DNA from: Prevotella lacticifex
GTDB taxonomy: Bacteria; Bacteroidota; Bacteroidia; Bacteroidales; Bacteroidaceae
Assembly: GCF_019973375.1 (NCBI RefSeq)
Contig: NZ_BPTV01000001.1
Coordinates: forward strand, 2,373,104-2,437,103
Length of the DNA stretch: 64,000 bases
Direction of reading: 5' to 3'
Part shown: one piece after another, positions 18,522-26,522 of the stretch
Numbering within the stretch: the stretch's first letter is position 1
Layout: every line of letters begins with the position of its first letter
Notes under the pieces: model-generated
Told to the model about the DNA's origin: nothing
What the model saw: the letters and a program-made list of their open reading frames with translations, nothing else
Database searches by the model: none
Program-made: the position numbers and the translations under genes

Positions 18522-18540
18522 ACATCGTGGCCAAAGACAA

Positions 18541-18577
18541 AGAAAGTGCGACCCTACGATGAGGACCGCACTTTCCG
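18541..18577 (-). terminator. terminator after the CE8-like gene
   Basis: Stem GAAAGTGCG (18542-18550) with CGCACTTTC (18567-18575), extended by an imperfect inner stem. On the minus strand it is followed by TCTTTGTCTTTG. It lies 48 bases past the end of the 18623 gene. Confidence 0.65.
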
Positions 18578-18622
18578 GTTGATATGAACGCACACTGAGG
18601 TGCATTCGCTACTGATAGTTTT

Positions 18623-21600
18623 TTACTTCACGATGATCTTCTCGGTGACTGTTGAGCCGTTGGCGAGATGGCTGACACGGATGTTCAGACCACGCTGAGC
18701 CTTGGCCAGGCGCATGCCGTCGACGGTGTAGTAGTCGTAGGCAACGACATTGTTGTTGGTCACGCTGTCGATGGCGTCAGCTGTAGCCACTACTGCTGCC
18801 GGACCGAAACCGCCCATAGCATTTGCTGCACGCACCTCGTAGCGCTTGCCGGTAGTGGTGGGAGCGTATGAAGTCTGAGCAGTGATGCCATCGAACTTGC
18901 CGTCGACGAAGACAGCATAGGCCTCGGCACCCTCGGTGGCATCCCACGAGAGGCTACCGTCAGAGCTCTTGGCGTTCTTCACCGCCAGCTGCGACGACAG
19001 AGCACGCGGATCCCAATTGGTGAACATACTGTCGTAAGCATAGACGGCAGCCTGCTCAGCGTTGAGGATGGTCTCGAACTGGCCGCCGTAGGAGGTGATG
19101 ATATTGCTCTCCGGGGTGATATTCTTACCCGTCTCGTCCATGGTGTTATACTCACCGAAGACCTTCGGGTCGCGGTTGTTCATACCTTTCTGTGTCCAGC
19201 GCGACGACACAATGGTCTTTGCGGCCACATCGTCGAGGGTGGTATTCAGCCACACGCAGATAGGACTGTTCTGCCATGTACGGCCGTAGTTCCAGTCGCC
19301 GGCACCGTTCGTGGCGAGGTCGACGACCTTACATCCGTCGAAGACATAGCCGAAGCGTGTCGTCGTGGTAGGAGCAGTGATGGTACGGCCACCGGCACCG
19401 GTAGCCTTGTTACGCGGTTCGAGCGAGATGGTTGTGCTGTCGAAGCGCACATCACCGCCACCGCAGAGGAAGTCGACTGTTCCGTGGAGGTCACAGCCGC
19501 TGAAGTAGCTCTGCATGGCACTGTTCTGACTGTAGTAGGTGTCCTGATAAGAGAGCATACGCACATTCTTATATATAGTGCGGTTACCACGGTCCTGGAT
19601 GACAGCTGCACGGCCTGCTGAGCCAGCATCGTAGTAGGCAAGGGCATTCTGCAGGGTGAGGTCCTGGAAGTAGATGCCCGTCTTGGTGTTGAAGAACATA
19701 TCGGCGGAGCCCAGGCCTTCAACCGACTTATCGGGTGCAGTGACGAGGATGGTGCTGTCCATGCTCTGACCGATGATAGAGATATTGTTCACGGGGAACT
19801 CCTTCTCGGTCATGCGGCCAAAATGATATGTGCCGTTCGGCAGGAACACCTTCACACGGCTGTTGCCGTCCTCATTGGCCTGGATGATGTCGAGGATGCT
19901 CAGCACGCTGTTGGCATCGCCGGCAGTAGCGACATAGTAGCCCTCGGCATTCTTGGCGATATCGCCGGTACCGGTGTTGATGACGGTGAGCGAGTGGACG
20001 TAGATGGTGTTGCCGAAAGTGAATGTGAGTGTGGTGGCATCGCCGACATACTTGAATGTGGTCTTTGTGCCATCGACAGAGTTCTTCTTGATATTCGCAA
20101 CAACACGGCCCTTGCTGTCGCTGACAACGATGCTGTCGGCGTTATCGTAGGCACAGCCCTCATAGATGACGGTGGCATTGCCGTTGACATCGACGCTGAA
20201 CGATCCTGCGCCGTTCATGCCGTAGCCGTGGCGGTTGCCGTTGTAGTAGTAGTTGGCACCGCTGAGGTTGAGGGCCTCGTGGTCCTCGGGATAGAAGTAG
20301 CGGTTCTTGAAGTTGTACTCGTGGCGCTCGTTGGCCTCATCGCCCTCGATGTCGGTGACAAGAGCGTAGAGTGATGTAGGATTGGCCGTTACGACATAGT
20401 CAGCACCGGCCTTCTCGTCCTTGAACGGGTCGAGGAGCCAGCCGCGGAACTTGCTGCCCTTGGCGACGGTGACATTGCTGCCGTCGTTGAGGTCGGCGAT
20501 GACGGCATCCTTCTCGACAGTCTGGGTGGCTACGACGGTGGCATTGTCGACATCGTAGTAGTTGACGGTATAGTCGGGTTTCCACACAGCGTTGATGACG
20601 TACAGGGCGGTGTCGGCAGCATCGCCGGCAGGGATGATGACAGGGATGATGACCTTCGACTCGGGCTTGTCGCCGTTGAGGGTGCTGGCAACGCTCTCAT
20701 AGGTTATCGTACCGAGCTCGCCGTTGTCGGCGGTGGCGGTGACAGGGTTAGAAGCGTCGATCATCTTGTCCTTCTTCGAAATCTCGATGGTCGTGACATT
20801 ATTGCCGTCGGCATCTTCGTCGAAGACGTCGGCAGCCTGATAGGTGACACCGTTGGCGGTGAAGGTAGCTAACGACGGAGTCTTGCTCATATCAACCTTG
20901 CCGTAGATATGAAGCTCGCTCATATAAGCGTTCTGCGAGATGTTGAAGTTGAAGAATTTCAGCTCTACATTCTCGCGGTTGACATCGATGGTGATATCCT
21001 CGCCATTGGCCTTGCCGATACCCTTATAGTAGAGGGTATCCCACTTCTCAGTACCGGCAGTGCGGGCAGCGACGGCCCATCCGCGGTTGCCGCCGGTGGC
21101 TGTCTGATGGAAGACAACTTTCGTCACATTGGCCAGAGCACTCGTAACGGCGTAAGGCTCAGTGGTTTTCACCTCGTTGGTGTACTTGGCGCTGATCATG
21201 GCACGGGTGACATCGGGGAACTTAGAGTTGTTGACATCCTCGACACCGACGCCACAGAGGGTGAAGGTTATCTTCTCGTGGCTGTATTTGGTGCTGAAGG
21301 TCTTCACCGTAGGATTGTCGTTATTCTCCTTACGGCTGAAGGTGCCCCACTCGGCATCGGGGAAAGAGGTGTCGTAGAGGTTCTTCTCCTGGATGGCCGA
21401 CACCTGGTTGACACGTACCCGGTAGAGGTAGCTCGAACCGGTGCCCACAACCTCGACATAGCCCTGACGGACATCGGCGGTCTTGGCCTTCACGGTGACG
21501 GAATCGTCGGCAGCGGCGGTACCGCTGATGGTGTAGTTGTGGTAGCCGGGGTAGGAAACGACGGTGACAAGGTCGCGCGAGCTCTTCACCGGGACCTTGA

Positions 21601-21844
21601 GGATGGTGTTGGCGTTGAACTGGGCATCGCCGCCACGCGATTTCAACTTGCCATTGGTGGCATCGACTTCCATGACGACGCCCTCGACATCGGAATTCAC
21701 AGTACCGGAGCCGTGCTCAATGCTGACAGCGCCGGCAGCCATGTGCTGGAAGTCCCACGTCGCAATGACATCTTGTCCCTTGGCGACAACAGCCGCAAGG
21801 AGCATGAGACACAATGTGCCTAAACGGGATAAAGTTTTTCTCAT
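18623..21844 (-). CDS. large secreted pectin methylesterase-like protein (CE8-type)
   Basis: A 1073-residue secreted protein. Signal peptide MRKTLSRLGTLCLMLLAAVVAKG; the first 500 residues look like beta-sandwich and carbohydrate-binding modules. A right-handed beta-helix of CE8 type lies at about 640-920: VKVFLPNGTYHFGRM, YQDTYYSQ, GTVDFLCGGGDVRFD, YGRTWQNSP. Compared with the canonical CE8 at 31875, the DFIFG motif is DFLCG and LGRPW is YGRTW; both central Asp and the Arg remain, so activity is plausible but altered. After a fibronectin-like module (SWDATEGAEAYAVFVDG) the tail YTVDGMRLAKAQRGLNI...EKIIVK resembles a secretion-sorting end. Probably part of the pectin locus. Confidence 0.82.
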   Translation of the reverse strand: MRKTLSRLGTLCLMLLAAVVAKGQDVIATWDFQHMAAGAVSIEHGSGTVNSDVEGVVMEVDATNGKLKSRGGDAQFNANTILKVPVKSSRDLVTVVSYPGYHNYTISGTAAADDSVTVKAKTADVRQGYVEVVGTGSSYLYRVRVNQVSAIQEKNLYDTSFPDAEWGTFSRKENNDNPTVKTFSTKYSHEKITFTLCGVGVEDVNNSKFPDVTRAMISAKYTNEVKTTEPYAVTSALANVTKVVFHQTATGGNRGWAVAARTAGTEKWDTLYYKGIGKANGEDITIDVNRENVELKFFNFNISQNAYMSELHIYGKVDMSKTPSLATFTANGVTYQAADVFDEDADGNNVTTIEISKKDKMIDASNPVTATADNGELGTITYESVASTLNGDKPESKVIIPVIIPAGDAADTALYVINAVWKPDYTVNYYDVDNATVVATQTVEKDAVIADLNDGSNVTVAKGSKFRGWLLDPFKDEKAGADYVVTANPTSLYALVTDIEGDEANERHEYNFKNRYFYPEDHEALNLSGANYYYNGNRHGYGMNGAGSFSVDVNGNATVIYEGCAYDNADSIVVSDSKGRVVANIKKNSVDGTKTTFKYVGDATTLTFTFGNTIYVHSLTVINTGTGDIAKNAEGYYVATAGDANSVLSILDIIQANEDGNSRVKVFLPNGTYHFGRMTEKEFPVNNISIIGQSMDSTILVTAPDKSVEGLGSADMFFNTKTGIYFQDLTLQNALAYYDAGSAGRAAVIQDRGNRTIYKNVRMLSYQDTYYSQNSAMQSYFSGCDLHGTVDFLCGGGDVRFDSTTISLEPRNKATGAGGRTITAPTTTTRFGYVFDGCKVVDLATNGAGDWNYGRTWQNSPICVWLNTTLDDVAAKTIVSSRWTQKGMNNRDPKVFGEYNTMDETGKNITPESNIITSYGGQFETILNAEQAAVYAYDSMFTNWDPRALSSQLAVKNAKSSDGSLSWDATEGAEAYAVFVDGKFDGITAQTSYAPTTTGKRYEVRAANAMGGFGPAAVVATADAIDSVTNNNVVAYDYYTVDGMRLAKAQRGLNIRVSHLANGSTVTEKIIVK

Positions 21845-21932
21845 CGCTGAAAAATTAGAGTTTACTGTATTAATAATAGATTAGTGTTGATAACGAAAGA
21901 ATTGAATATAGATGTCAGATATATACAAAGGT

Positions 21933-21970
21933 GATGCGCTGCGCCCCCATCGCCGGGGGCTCAACGCATC
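21933..21970 (-). terminator. hairpin after the pectate lyase gene
   Basis: Outer stem GATGCG (21933-21938) with CGCATC (21965-21970) and inner stem GCCCCC with GGGGGC. It begins 8 bases after the PL1 stop. There is no clear T run, so termination is likely but not certain. Confidence 0.5.
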
Positions 21971-21977
21971 TTCAGGG

Positions 21978-23831
21978 TTATCGCATGACCTTGCGGGCCA
22001 CGTGTTTTCCGTTTTTAAGGGTTTCTACGCGTAGGAGGACACCGTGGACGGCATCGATATTGCGAACCTCGGTACCGTCGAGGAGGTAGTAGCGCACCGA
22101 AACGGGGGCATCGTCGGTGAACGACTGCTGAATGCCGTTGGTGACGTTGACCTTAGGATAGTACTCGTCGACAGCACTGACGGCATCGGCGTTGCCGGCC
22201 TTCATGATACTCTCGACAAGGCTGTTGCAGTAGACCTCGATATTGGTGTACCAGCCCTTGCCGCCCTTCGCGGGATCGTCGATAGTGTAAGCGGTGGCAT
22301 CGGAAGGGTCGTTAGGGTCGAGGCCGTTGGCAGTCTCGAAGTCGTCGGGCATGCCGTCGCCGTCGGTATCGACGAGGGTCGACTTGGTGAGTCCCCATCC
22401 GGGAGTGTTCTCGGTGTAGCTGTCGGCATCGTCGGCAACGAAATCGATGATTCCGGCTGTCTTTGTGCCGTTGCTGCCTGTGTATGAGGTGGTTCCAGCC
22501 TCGGTATTGCTGACGAAACGGGCATCGACGGCATCGCGGTAGAGGCTGGCTCCCGAATAGGCGAGCACCTTACTGTAGGCGGTCTCAGCACTCTGGGTGG
22601 TCACCTCGCCCTGAGGAGCAAGCTCGGTATCCGATTTCACAGGAAGGACATCGAACGACACATAGGTGGTATCGTAGATTGGGGTGCGGCCATTCTGACC
22701 AACCTTCGTGAGGACCATCTTAGTATATGTCTTATATGGTGCATTGGGACCGTAGTAGTGGTCGGAATCCTGGAAGCAGACTTCACCGTCGACGGTGTAC
22801 TTGTCGCCATTGACATAGACACCTTTCCAGTCGAAATTCGCGCGTTTGCCCTCTTCGGCTGCTGTGACGTAGTTGCCGTTGATGTAGTAACGGCTGGCAA
22901 GGCCGAAGCACCAGCTATTGCCGCTGGAGTTGCTGCTGTTGGCGACTGTAACCTCGGTGACGCGGGTCTTGTTGGTTGTGCCGGGGCCTGCCTTATAGTA
23001 GTTGTTGACGATGTTGATGAAACCACCGCCAGGACCACCGTAGCAGCCGTTGCCGTTGCCCCAGTTGTACATCACGCAGTTGCGGAAGTCGACATTCTCG
23101 GCCTGAACGGCATTCTGCCAATTGTACTTGCTGAAATCGTCATTCTGCTTATAACCGGTCCAGTTGTAGCGGGCACCACAGAAACGGGGAACGCGGTTCT
23201 GCATGAAACCGAGGTAGTTATGATGGAAGGAAGCGAGCTTGCCGCCCCAGATGCCGCCATAGGAGTGGGCACCCTTGCCGTGACCGGCATTGGCGAGAGC
23301 CTCGCCGAGCATGCACCACTGCATTGTGAAGTTGTTATTATCGTAGAAAGAGGCCAGCTCGTCGATACTCCAGCTGATGGAGCAGTGGTCGAGAATCATG
23401 CCTTTCTGATGGCGGGTCCAGATGGCATCGGCACCGTCGTTGACATCCTTCTCCTGACCACGACGGAAACGGATGAAACGGATGATGACATTATTAGCGT
23501 CGGGACGGACGGTATAATAACGGACGGTGATGCCCGGACTCGGAGCTGTCTGACCCTCGATAGTAGTGTTGGCACCAATCTTCAGGTCGGACTTGAGAGG
23601 AATGACACCGGCTACATCGAAGACGACAATCTTCTTCTCACTGCCACTGACGGCAGCACGCAGAGAGCCGTCGCCGGAATCGTTGAGATTAGTGACATGG
23701 ACAACCTTACCGCCACGACCACCGGTAACGTAACGGCCGTGACCCTCGGCACCGGGGAAGGCAGGAGCCTGAGCCATTGCTACACAACTGACAGCTGCGG
23801 CAACAGCGGTTATAATGTACTTTACTTTCAT
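21978..23831 (-). CDS. secreted pectate lyase, PL1 family
   Basis: A 617-residue lyase cleaving polygalacturonate by beta-elimination. Signal peptide MKVKYIITAVAAAVSCVAMAQ. The PL1 beta-helix spans about 25-400: FPGAEGHGRYVTGGRGG, VIIRFIRFRRGQ, the metal-site region NDGADAIW and ILDHCSISWSIDE, and the catalytic-arginine region QNRVPRFCGARYNWTG. A calcium-loop-like segment DTDGDGMPDDFETANGLDP (about 490-510) precedes the tail, which ends GVLLRVETLKNGKHVARKVMR, a sorting-like end. It has its own promoter. Works with the two CE8-type enzymes, since lyases act better on demethylated pectin. Confidence 0.92.
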   Translation of the reverse strand: MKVKYIITAVAAAVSCVAMAQAPAFPGAEGHGRYVTGGRGGKVVHVTNLNDSGDGSLRAAVSGSEKKIVVFDVAGVIPLKSDLKIGANTTIEGQTAPSPGITVRYYTVRPDANNVIIRFIRFRRGQEKDVNDGADAIWTRHQKGMILDHCSISWSIDELASFYDNNNFTMQWCMLGEALANAGHGKGAHSYGGIWGGKLASFHHNYLGFMQNRVPRFCGARYNWTGYKQNDDFSKYNWQNAVQAENVDFRNCVMYNWGNGNGCYGGPGGGFINIVNNYYKAGPGTTNKTRVTEVTVANSSNSSGNSWCFGLASRYYINGNYVTAAEEGKRANFDWKGVYVNGDKYTVDGEVCFQDSDHYYGPNAPYKTYTKMVLTKVGQNGRTPIYDTTYVSFDVLPVKSDTELAPQGEVTTQSAETAYSKVLAYSGASLYRDAVDARFVSNTEAGTTSYTGSNGTKTAGIIDFVADDADSYTENTPGWGLTKSTLVDTDGDGMPDDFETANGLDPNDPSDATAYTIDDPAKGGKGWYTNIEVYCNSLVESIMKAGNADAVSAVDEYYPKVNVTNGIQQSFTDDAPVSVRYYLLDGTEVRNIDAVHGVLLRVETLKNGKHVARKVMR

Positions 23832-23910
23832 GAATGTATTTAGTTTGTTTTGTTTTCAGTAGATTGGTTGGTGACAACAGTGCTCTTAGCACTATACACA
23901 CTCTATCGTG

Positions 23911-23942
23911 CAAAGTTACGCTAATATCGAAAAACTAACAAG
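23911..23942 (-). promoter_or_regulatory. promoter of the pectate lyase gene
   Basis: On the minus strand CTTG (23939-23942), 20 bases, TAACTTTG (23911-23918), 80 bases before the ATG. Close match to the Bacteroidetes consensus. Confidence 0.7.
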
Positions 23943-24091
23943 AAAAAAGTATTAAAAAGAACGAAAAGGTTTACGGACAGACACAAAAAACGATTAGCCC
24001 GTAGGAATCAACACCGAGGACAGGTGTAGAAAGCGCATTAAAATGGGTAGGTCAGAACGGAGTAGGCATGAAAAGCGAGAGTACTTACTTC

Positions 24092-24524
24092 GTCAATGCG
24101 TCACCCCAAAATTATAAATGTAATGCTATATGAGCAATGGACGAAGAAGTTAACCTTCTGTCGGGATGTTAAGGATGGATATAGAAGAGATGAAGTCAGA
24201 AGGCAATCAAACCAACATTTATGCTACGTCAGTCAAAATTTAAATGAAAGATCCGTACACTGCCGAAGAGCGATATCTCTGTTGCGTTGGTCTGTTTTGA
24301 AGGTTTTCCTTTGTGTCAGCGCCAAGATCCGACGGAGGAGAATCTGTCATTTGGGGTTGAGGGCGGTGAGAGGCCCTGCCTCTCACAAGCCATCAAACCA
24401 CAAATGGCAAAGGGCGAAAGCCCTTGGCGCTGACAACAGGGTTTTATCGGTTTTGGTTCTAATTTATGATTGTCTATTTAACCGTTCTTCGTTCAAGGGG
24501 CTACTGTCAATGCGTCACCCCAAA
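24092..24524. repeat. remnant flanked by 19-bp direct repeats
   Basis: GTCAATGCGTCACCCCAAA occurs at 24092-24110 and 24506-24524. Between them, about 24215-24258, lies a stretch (ACGTCAGTC, AATTTAAATGAAAGATCCGTA) matching the right end of the ISAs1-family element at about 54500-54538. A long hairpin has arms TGTCAGCGCCAAG (24316) and CTTGGCGCTGACA (24432). No transposase remains. The reading frame of 208 codons across it is not protein-like. Confidence 0.6.
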
Positions 24525-24639
24525 CCATCATTGATAAACCATAATGAGCTGATAATCAGAATAGAGATTTATGCTTTTTGGGGGAAAGTGATGAAGTTAG
24601 ACGCAGACTGCGACCGCACTATGCAGTATTATGTTGGCA

Positions 24640-24830
24640 TGATGCAACATGGTGATGGCATGGTGCCACGCCAATCCAATGTAGGGGTGGGGTTTATCCA
24701 CATCCTATTGCCATTGGGGTAATTTTATCTCGCCAAGCCGCGAAGACCGCAAAGATTCAGCCAAGGGAGATTTTGCACGAATAACACGAACTCCACGATT
24801 CAGTTATTGTCGCAGGATAATGAGCAGCAC
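24640..24830. repeat. inverted partial copy of the dispersed repeats
   Basis: GGTGCCACGCCAATCCAATG with AGGGGTGGGGTTTATCC, then CCAAGCCGCGAAGACCGCAA and TGCACGAATAACACGAA. These are the modules of copies A and B read on the other strand and shortened. Confidence 0.7.
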
Positions 24831-24880
24831 TGGACGCAGTGGTAGCCGCTCATGCTGGGATATACATGCCAACCAAACCT

Positions 24881-24910
24881 AAAAAAGCCGCACCTAAGAT
24901 AGGTACGGCT
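24881..24910 (-). terminator. terminator of the SusCD operon
   Basis: On the minus strand AGCCGTACCT-ATCTT-AGGTGCGGCT followed by TTTTT (24881-24885), 25 bases after the stop of the last gene of the operon. Strong intrinsic terminator. Confidence 0.9.
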
Positions 24911-24935
24911 CTATATGCATAAAGAACAGATAAGA

Positions 24936-25973
24936 TTACTTGTTGATGAACTTATGACCGTTCTGCAGAACTACGCCCTTGTAAGCGTTAGAGACACGCT
25001 GGCCAGCGAGGTTGTAAACAGGTGCTTTAGTGTCAAGCTCAACACTACCGTCAGCAGAGACAACAGCCTTGATGCCAGATGTGCCAGCCTCAGGCCATAC
25101 GCTTGGCTTACCATCGGTACGGTCCTTATCGGTGAGGTTTGTAACAACACCATCGCCGTCCTTCTCAGCAACAGCCAAGTCATTGGTAGCGTTGAAGCAA
25201 ACAGCAGAAGCGGTGATCTTTGAACCCTGAGCGGTGATCTTGTAAGTGAGACCTGTAGCTACTGGGAAAGAGATGACACCAGAACCACCGGCACCAATCT
25301 TATTCCATGTACCGTCAGCATTCTGAGCATCAGAACGGAATGATGTGCAGATATTCTCAGGCCAGTCGATACCCTTAGCATAAGTAGCGTTGTCGCGGTC
25401 AACAACATAGTATGTATCGCCGTCAGCAGTAACCTGCTTAGCAGCTACCTCAAAGTAGTACGGGCTCTTGAGGGTTTCCTTGTTACTCAGAGCGATGAAG
25501 TTATAAGGAATAGCTACGCCCTCTTCGAAGACACCATAGTTCTTGTTAGAAGATGCCTTATGGAATACATATACATAACCATCCTTCTTAGCCTTGACAA
25601 TGAGGTAAGAACCCGTTGTCGGCTCTACGAATTCCTGGCCTTCACCCGGTGTCATTGAAACATTAGGGTTGGTGTCGCCCTGAATACCGCCCTTGGCGAC
25701 ATCCATAGAGCCGTTGATAACGAAAGCGTTATTGCTCTTAAGCGACCAAGCCGATGGAGAAGCATAAACAGTGAAAGCATCACAATCACCGATAACTGTC
25801 TCCTCAGCGAAATCAGCGGCATTGTAAGCCTTACCCTTACTGTCGGTATGTTCTGTGTACTTACTCTCAATATCAGAGAGAGATGAGTTATCGGTGTTGA
25901 ATACCACCAGGTCCTGTGCATAAGCACCCAGACTTGCTGCCAGAGCGGCAGCGAAAAGTAAAGTTTTCTTCAT
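24936..25973 (-). CDS. secreted protein of the SusCD operon, probable glycan-binding
   Basis: A 345-residue secreted protein I do not recognise by family. Signal peptide MKKTLLFAAALAASLGAYAQ; a mature region rich in Thr, Asn, Asp and Gly with predicted beta structure (GSYLIVKAKKDGYVYVFHKASS); then a tail APVYNLAGQRVSNAYKGVVLQNGHKFINK that resembles the C-terminal sorting or anchoring ends of other proteins here. It is last in the operon after the lipoprotein, followed by a strong terminator. Position suggests a surface pectin-binding protein, which is inference. Confidence 0.72.
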   Translation of the reverse strand: MKKTLLFAAALAASLGAYAQDLVVFNTDNSSLSDIESKYTEHTDSKGKAYNAADFAEETVIGDCDAFTVYASPSAWSLKSNNAFVINGSMDVAKGGIQGDTNPNVSMTPGEGQEFVEPTTGSYLIVKAKKDGYVYVFHKASSNKNYGVFEEGVAIPYNFIALSNKETLKSPYYFEVAAKQVTADGDTYYVVDRDNATYAKGIDWPENICTSFRSDAQNADGTWNKIGAGGSGVISFPVATGLTYKITAQGSKITASAVCFNATNDLAVAEKDGDGVVTNLTDKDRTDGKPSVWPEAGTSGIKAVVSADGSVELDTKAPVYNLAGQRVSNAYKGVVLQNGHKFINK

Positions 25974-26045
25974 GATGAAAATGTTTTAGTTAATTGTTTT
26001 TATAAGGAGCCCGGACGGTGAAGTCCGAGCTCCCGTTAGGTTTAA

Positions 26046-26498
26046 TTACTTAGTTCCTTCGAACGAGAAGTTGTAAATGTTTCTCTTACGTCCTACACGG
26101 ACTTCCTTTGAGAACTTAACAGTTGCAACCCCGTTTGTTATCTGACCGTAGAAATCGCCAAGACCATCAGCACCGAGCGTGTTGTTGAAACTGAACGACT
26201 TGCCATCAGCACCAGCAAAAGCGATGTTGGCCACGGACGAAGCCTTCAAGTCCAGTGTGGGTGCTTCGAACGTGAAGTCAGCGCAGTACATTGAGTCGGT
26301 CGGGGCAATGGTGAGGGTTCCCTCGCCTCTTACGGTATCGTTGTTGAGAACACGACACCACGTACCTGTATACGTTCCTGCAGCAGCCTCAGCAGGATTG
26401 CCTGCTGGAGCAGGTGCATCGCCATCATCATCGCTGCATGATACAAAGATACAACTTAATGCCAGAATGACAAAAAGTGAATATATGATTTTCTTCAT
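26046..26498 (-). CDS. small surface lipoprotein of the SusCD operon
   Basis: A 150-residue lipoprotein. Signal and lipobox MKKIIYSLFVILALSCIFVSC with Cys21, followed by SDDDGD; acidic residues directly after the Cys are typical of surface export of Bacteroidetes lipoproteins. The rest is likely a beta-barrel or sandwich (AAGTYTGTWCRVLNND ... RNIYNFSFEG). It begins 25 bases after susD and sits where SusE-like glycan-binding lipoproteins usually lie, though it is much shorter than SusE. Role in pectin binding is inferred from position. Confidence 0.75.
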   Translation of the reverse strand: MKKIIYSLFVILALSCIFVSCSDDDGDAPAPAGNPAEAAAGTYTGTWCRVLNNDTVRGEGTLTIAPTDSMYCADFTFEAPTLDLKASSVANIAFAGADGKSFSFNNTLGADGLGDFYGQITNGVATVKFSKEVRVGRKRNIYNFSFEGTK

Positions 26499-26522
26499 TT
26501 TTATTAATTTTTAAATTATGGT

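Noticed and set aside
19823-21823. Plus-strand open frames of 183 and 304 codons
   Set aside because: Antisense shadows of the CE8-type gene.
22758-23843. 361-codon open frame on the plus strand
   Set aside because: It lies opposite the PL1 gene and is rich in Val/Ala/Asp typical of antisense frames; no motif or start signal.
24096-24722. 208-codon plus-strand frame
   Set aside because: Runs across repeats, an IS-end remnant and a hairpin; composition is not protein-like.
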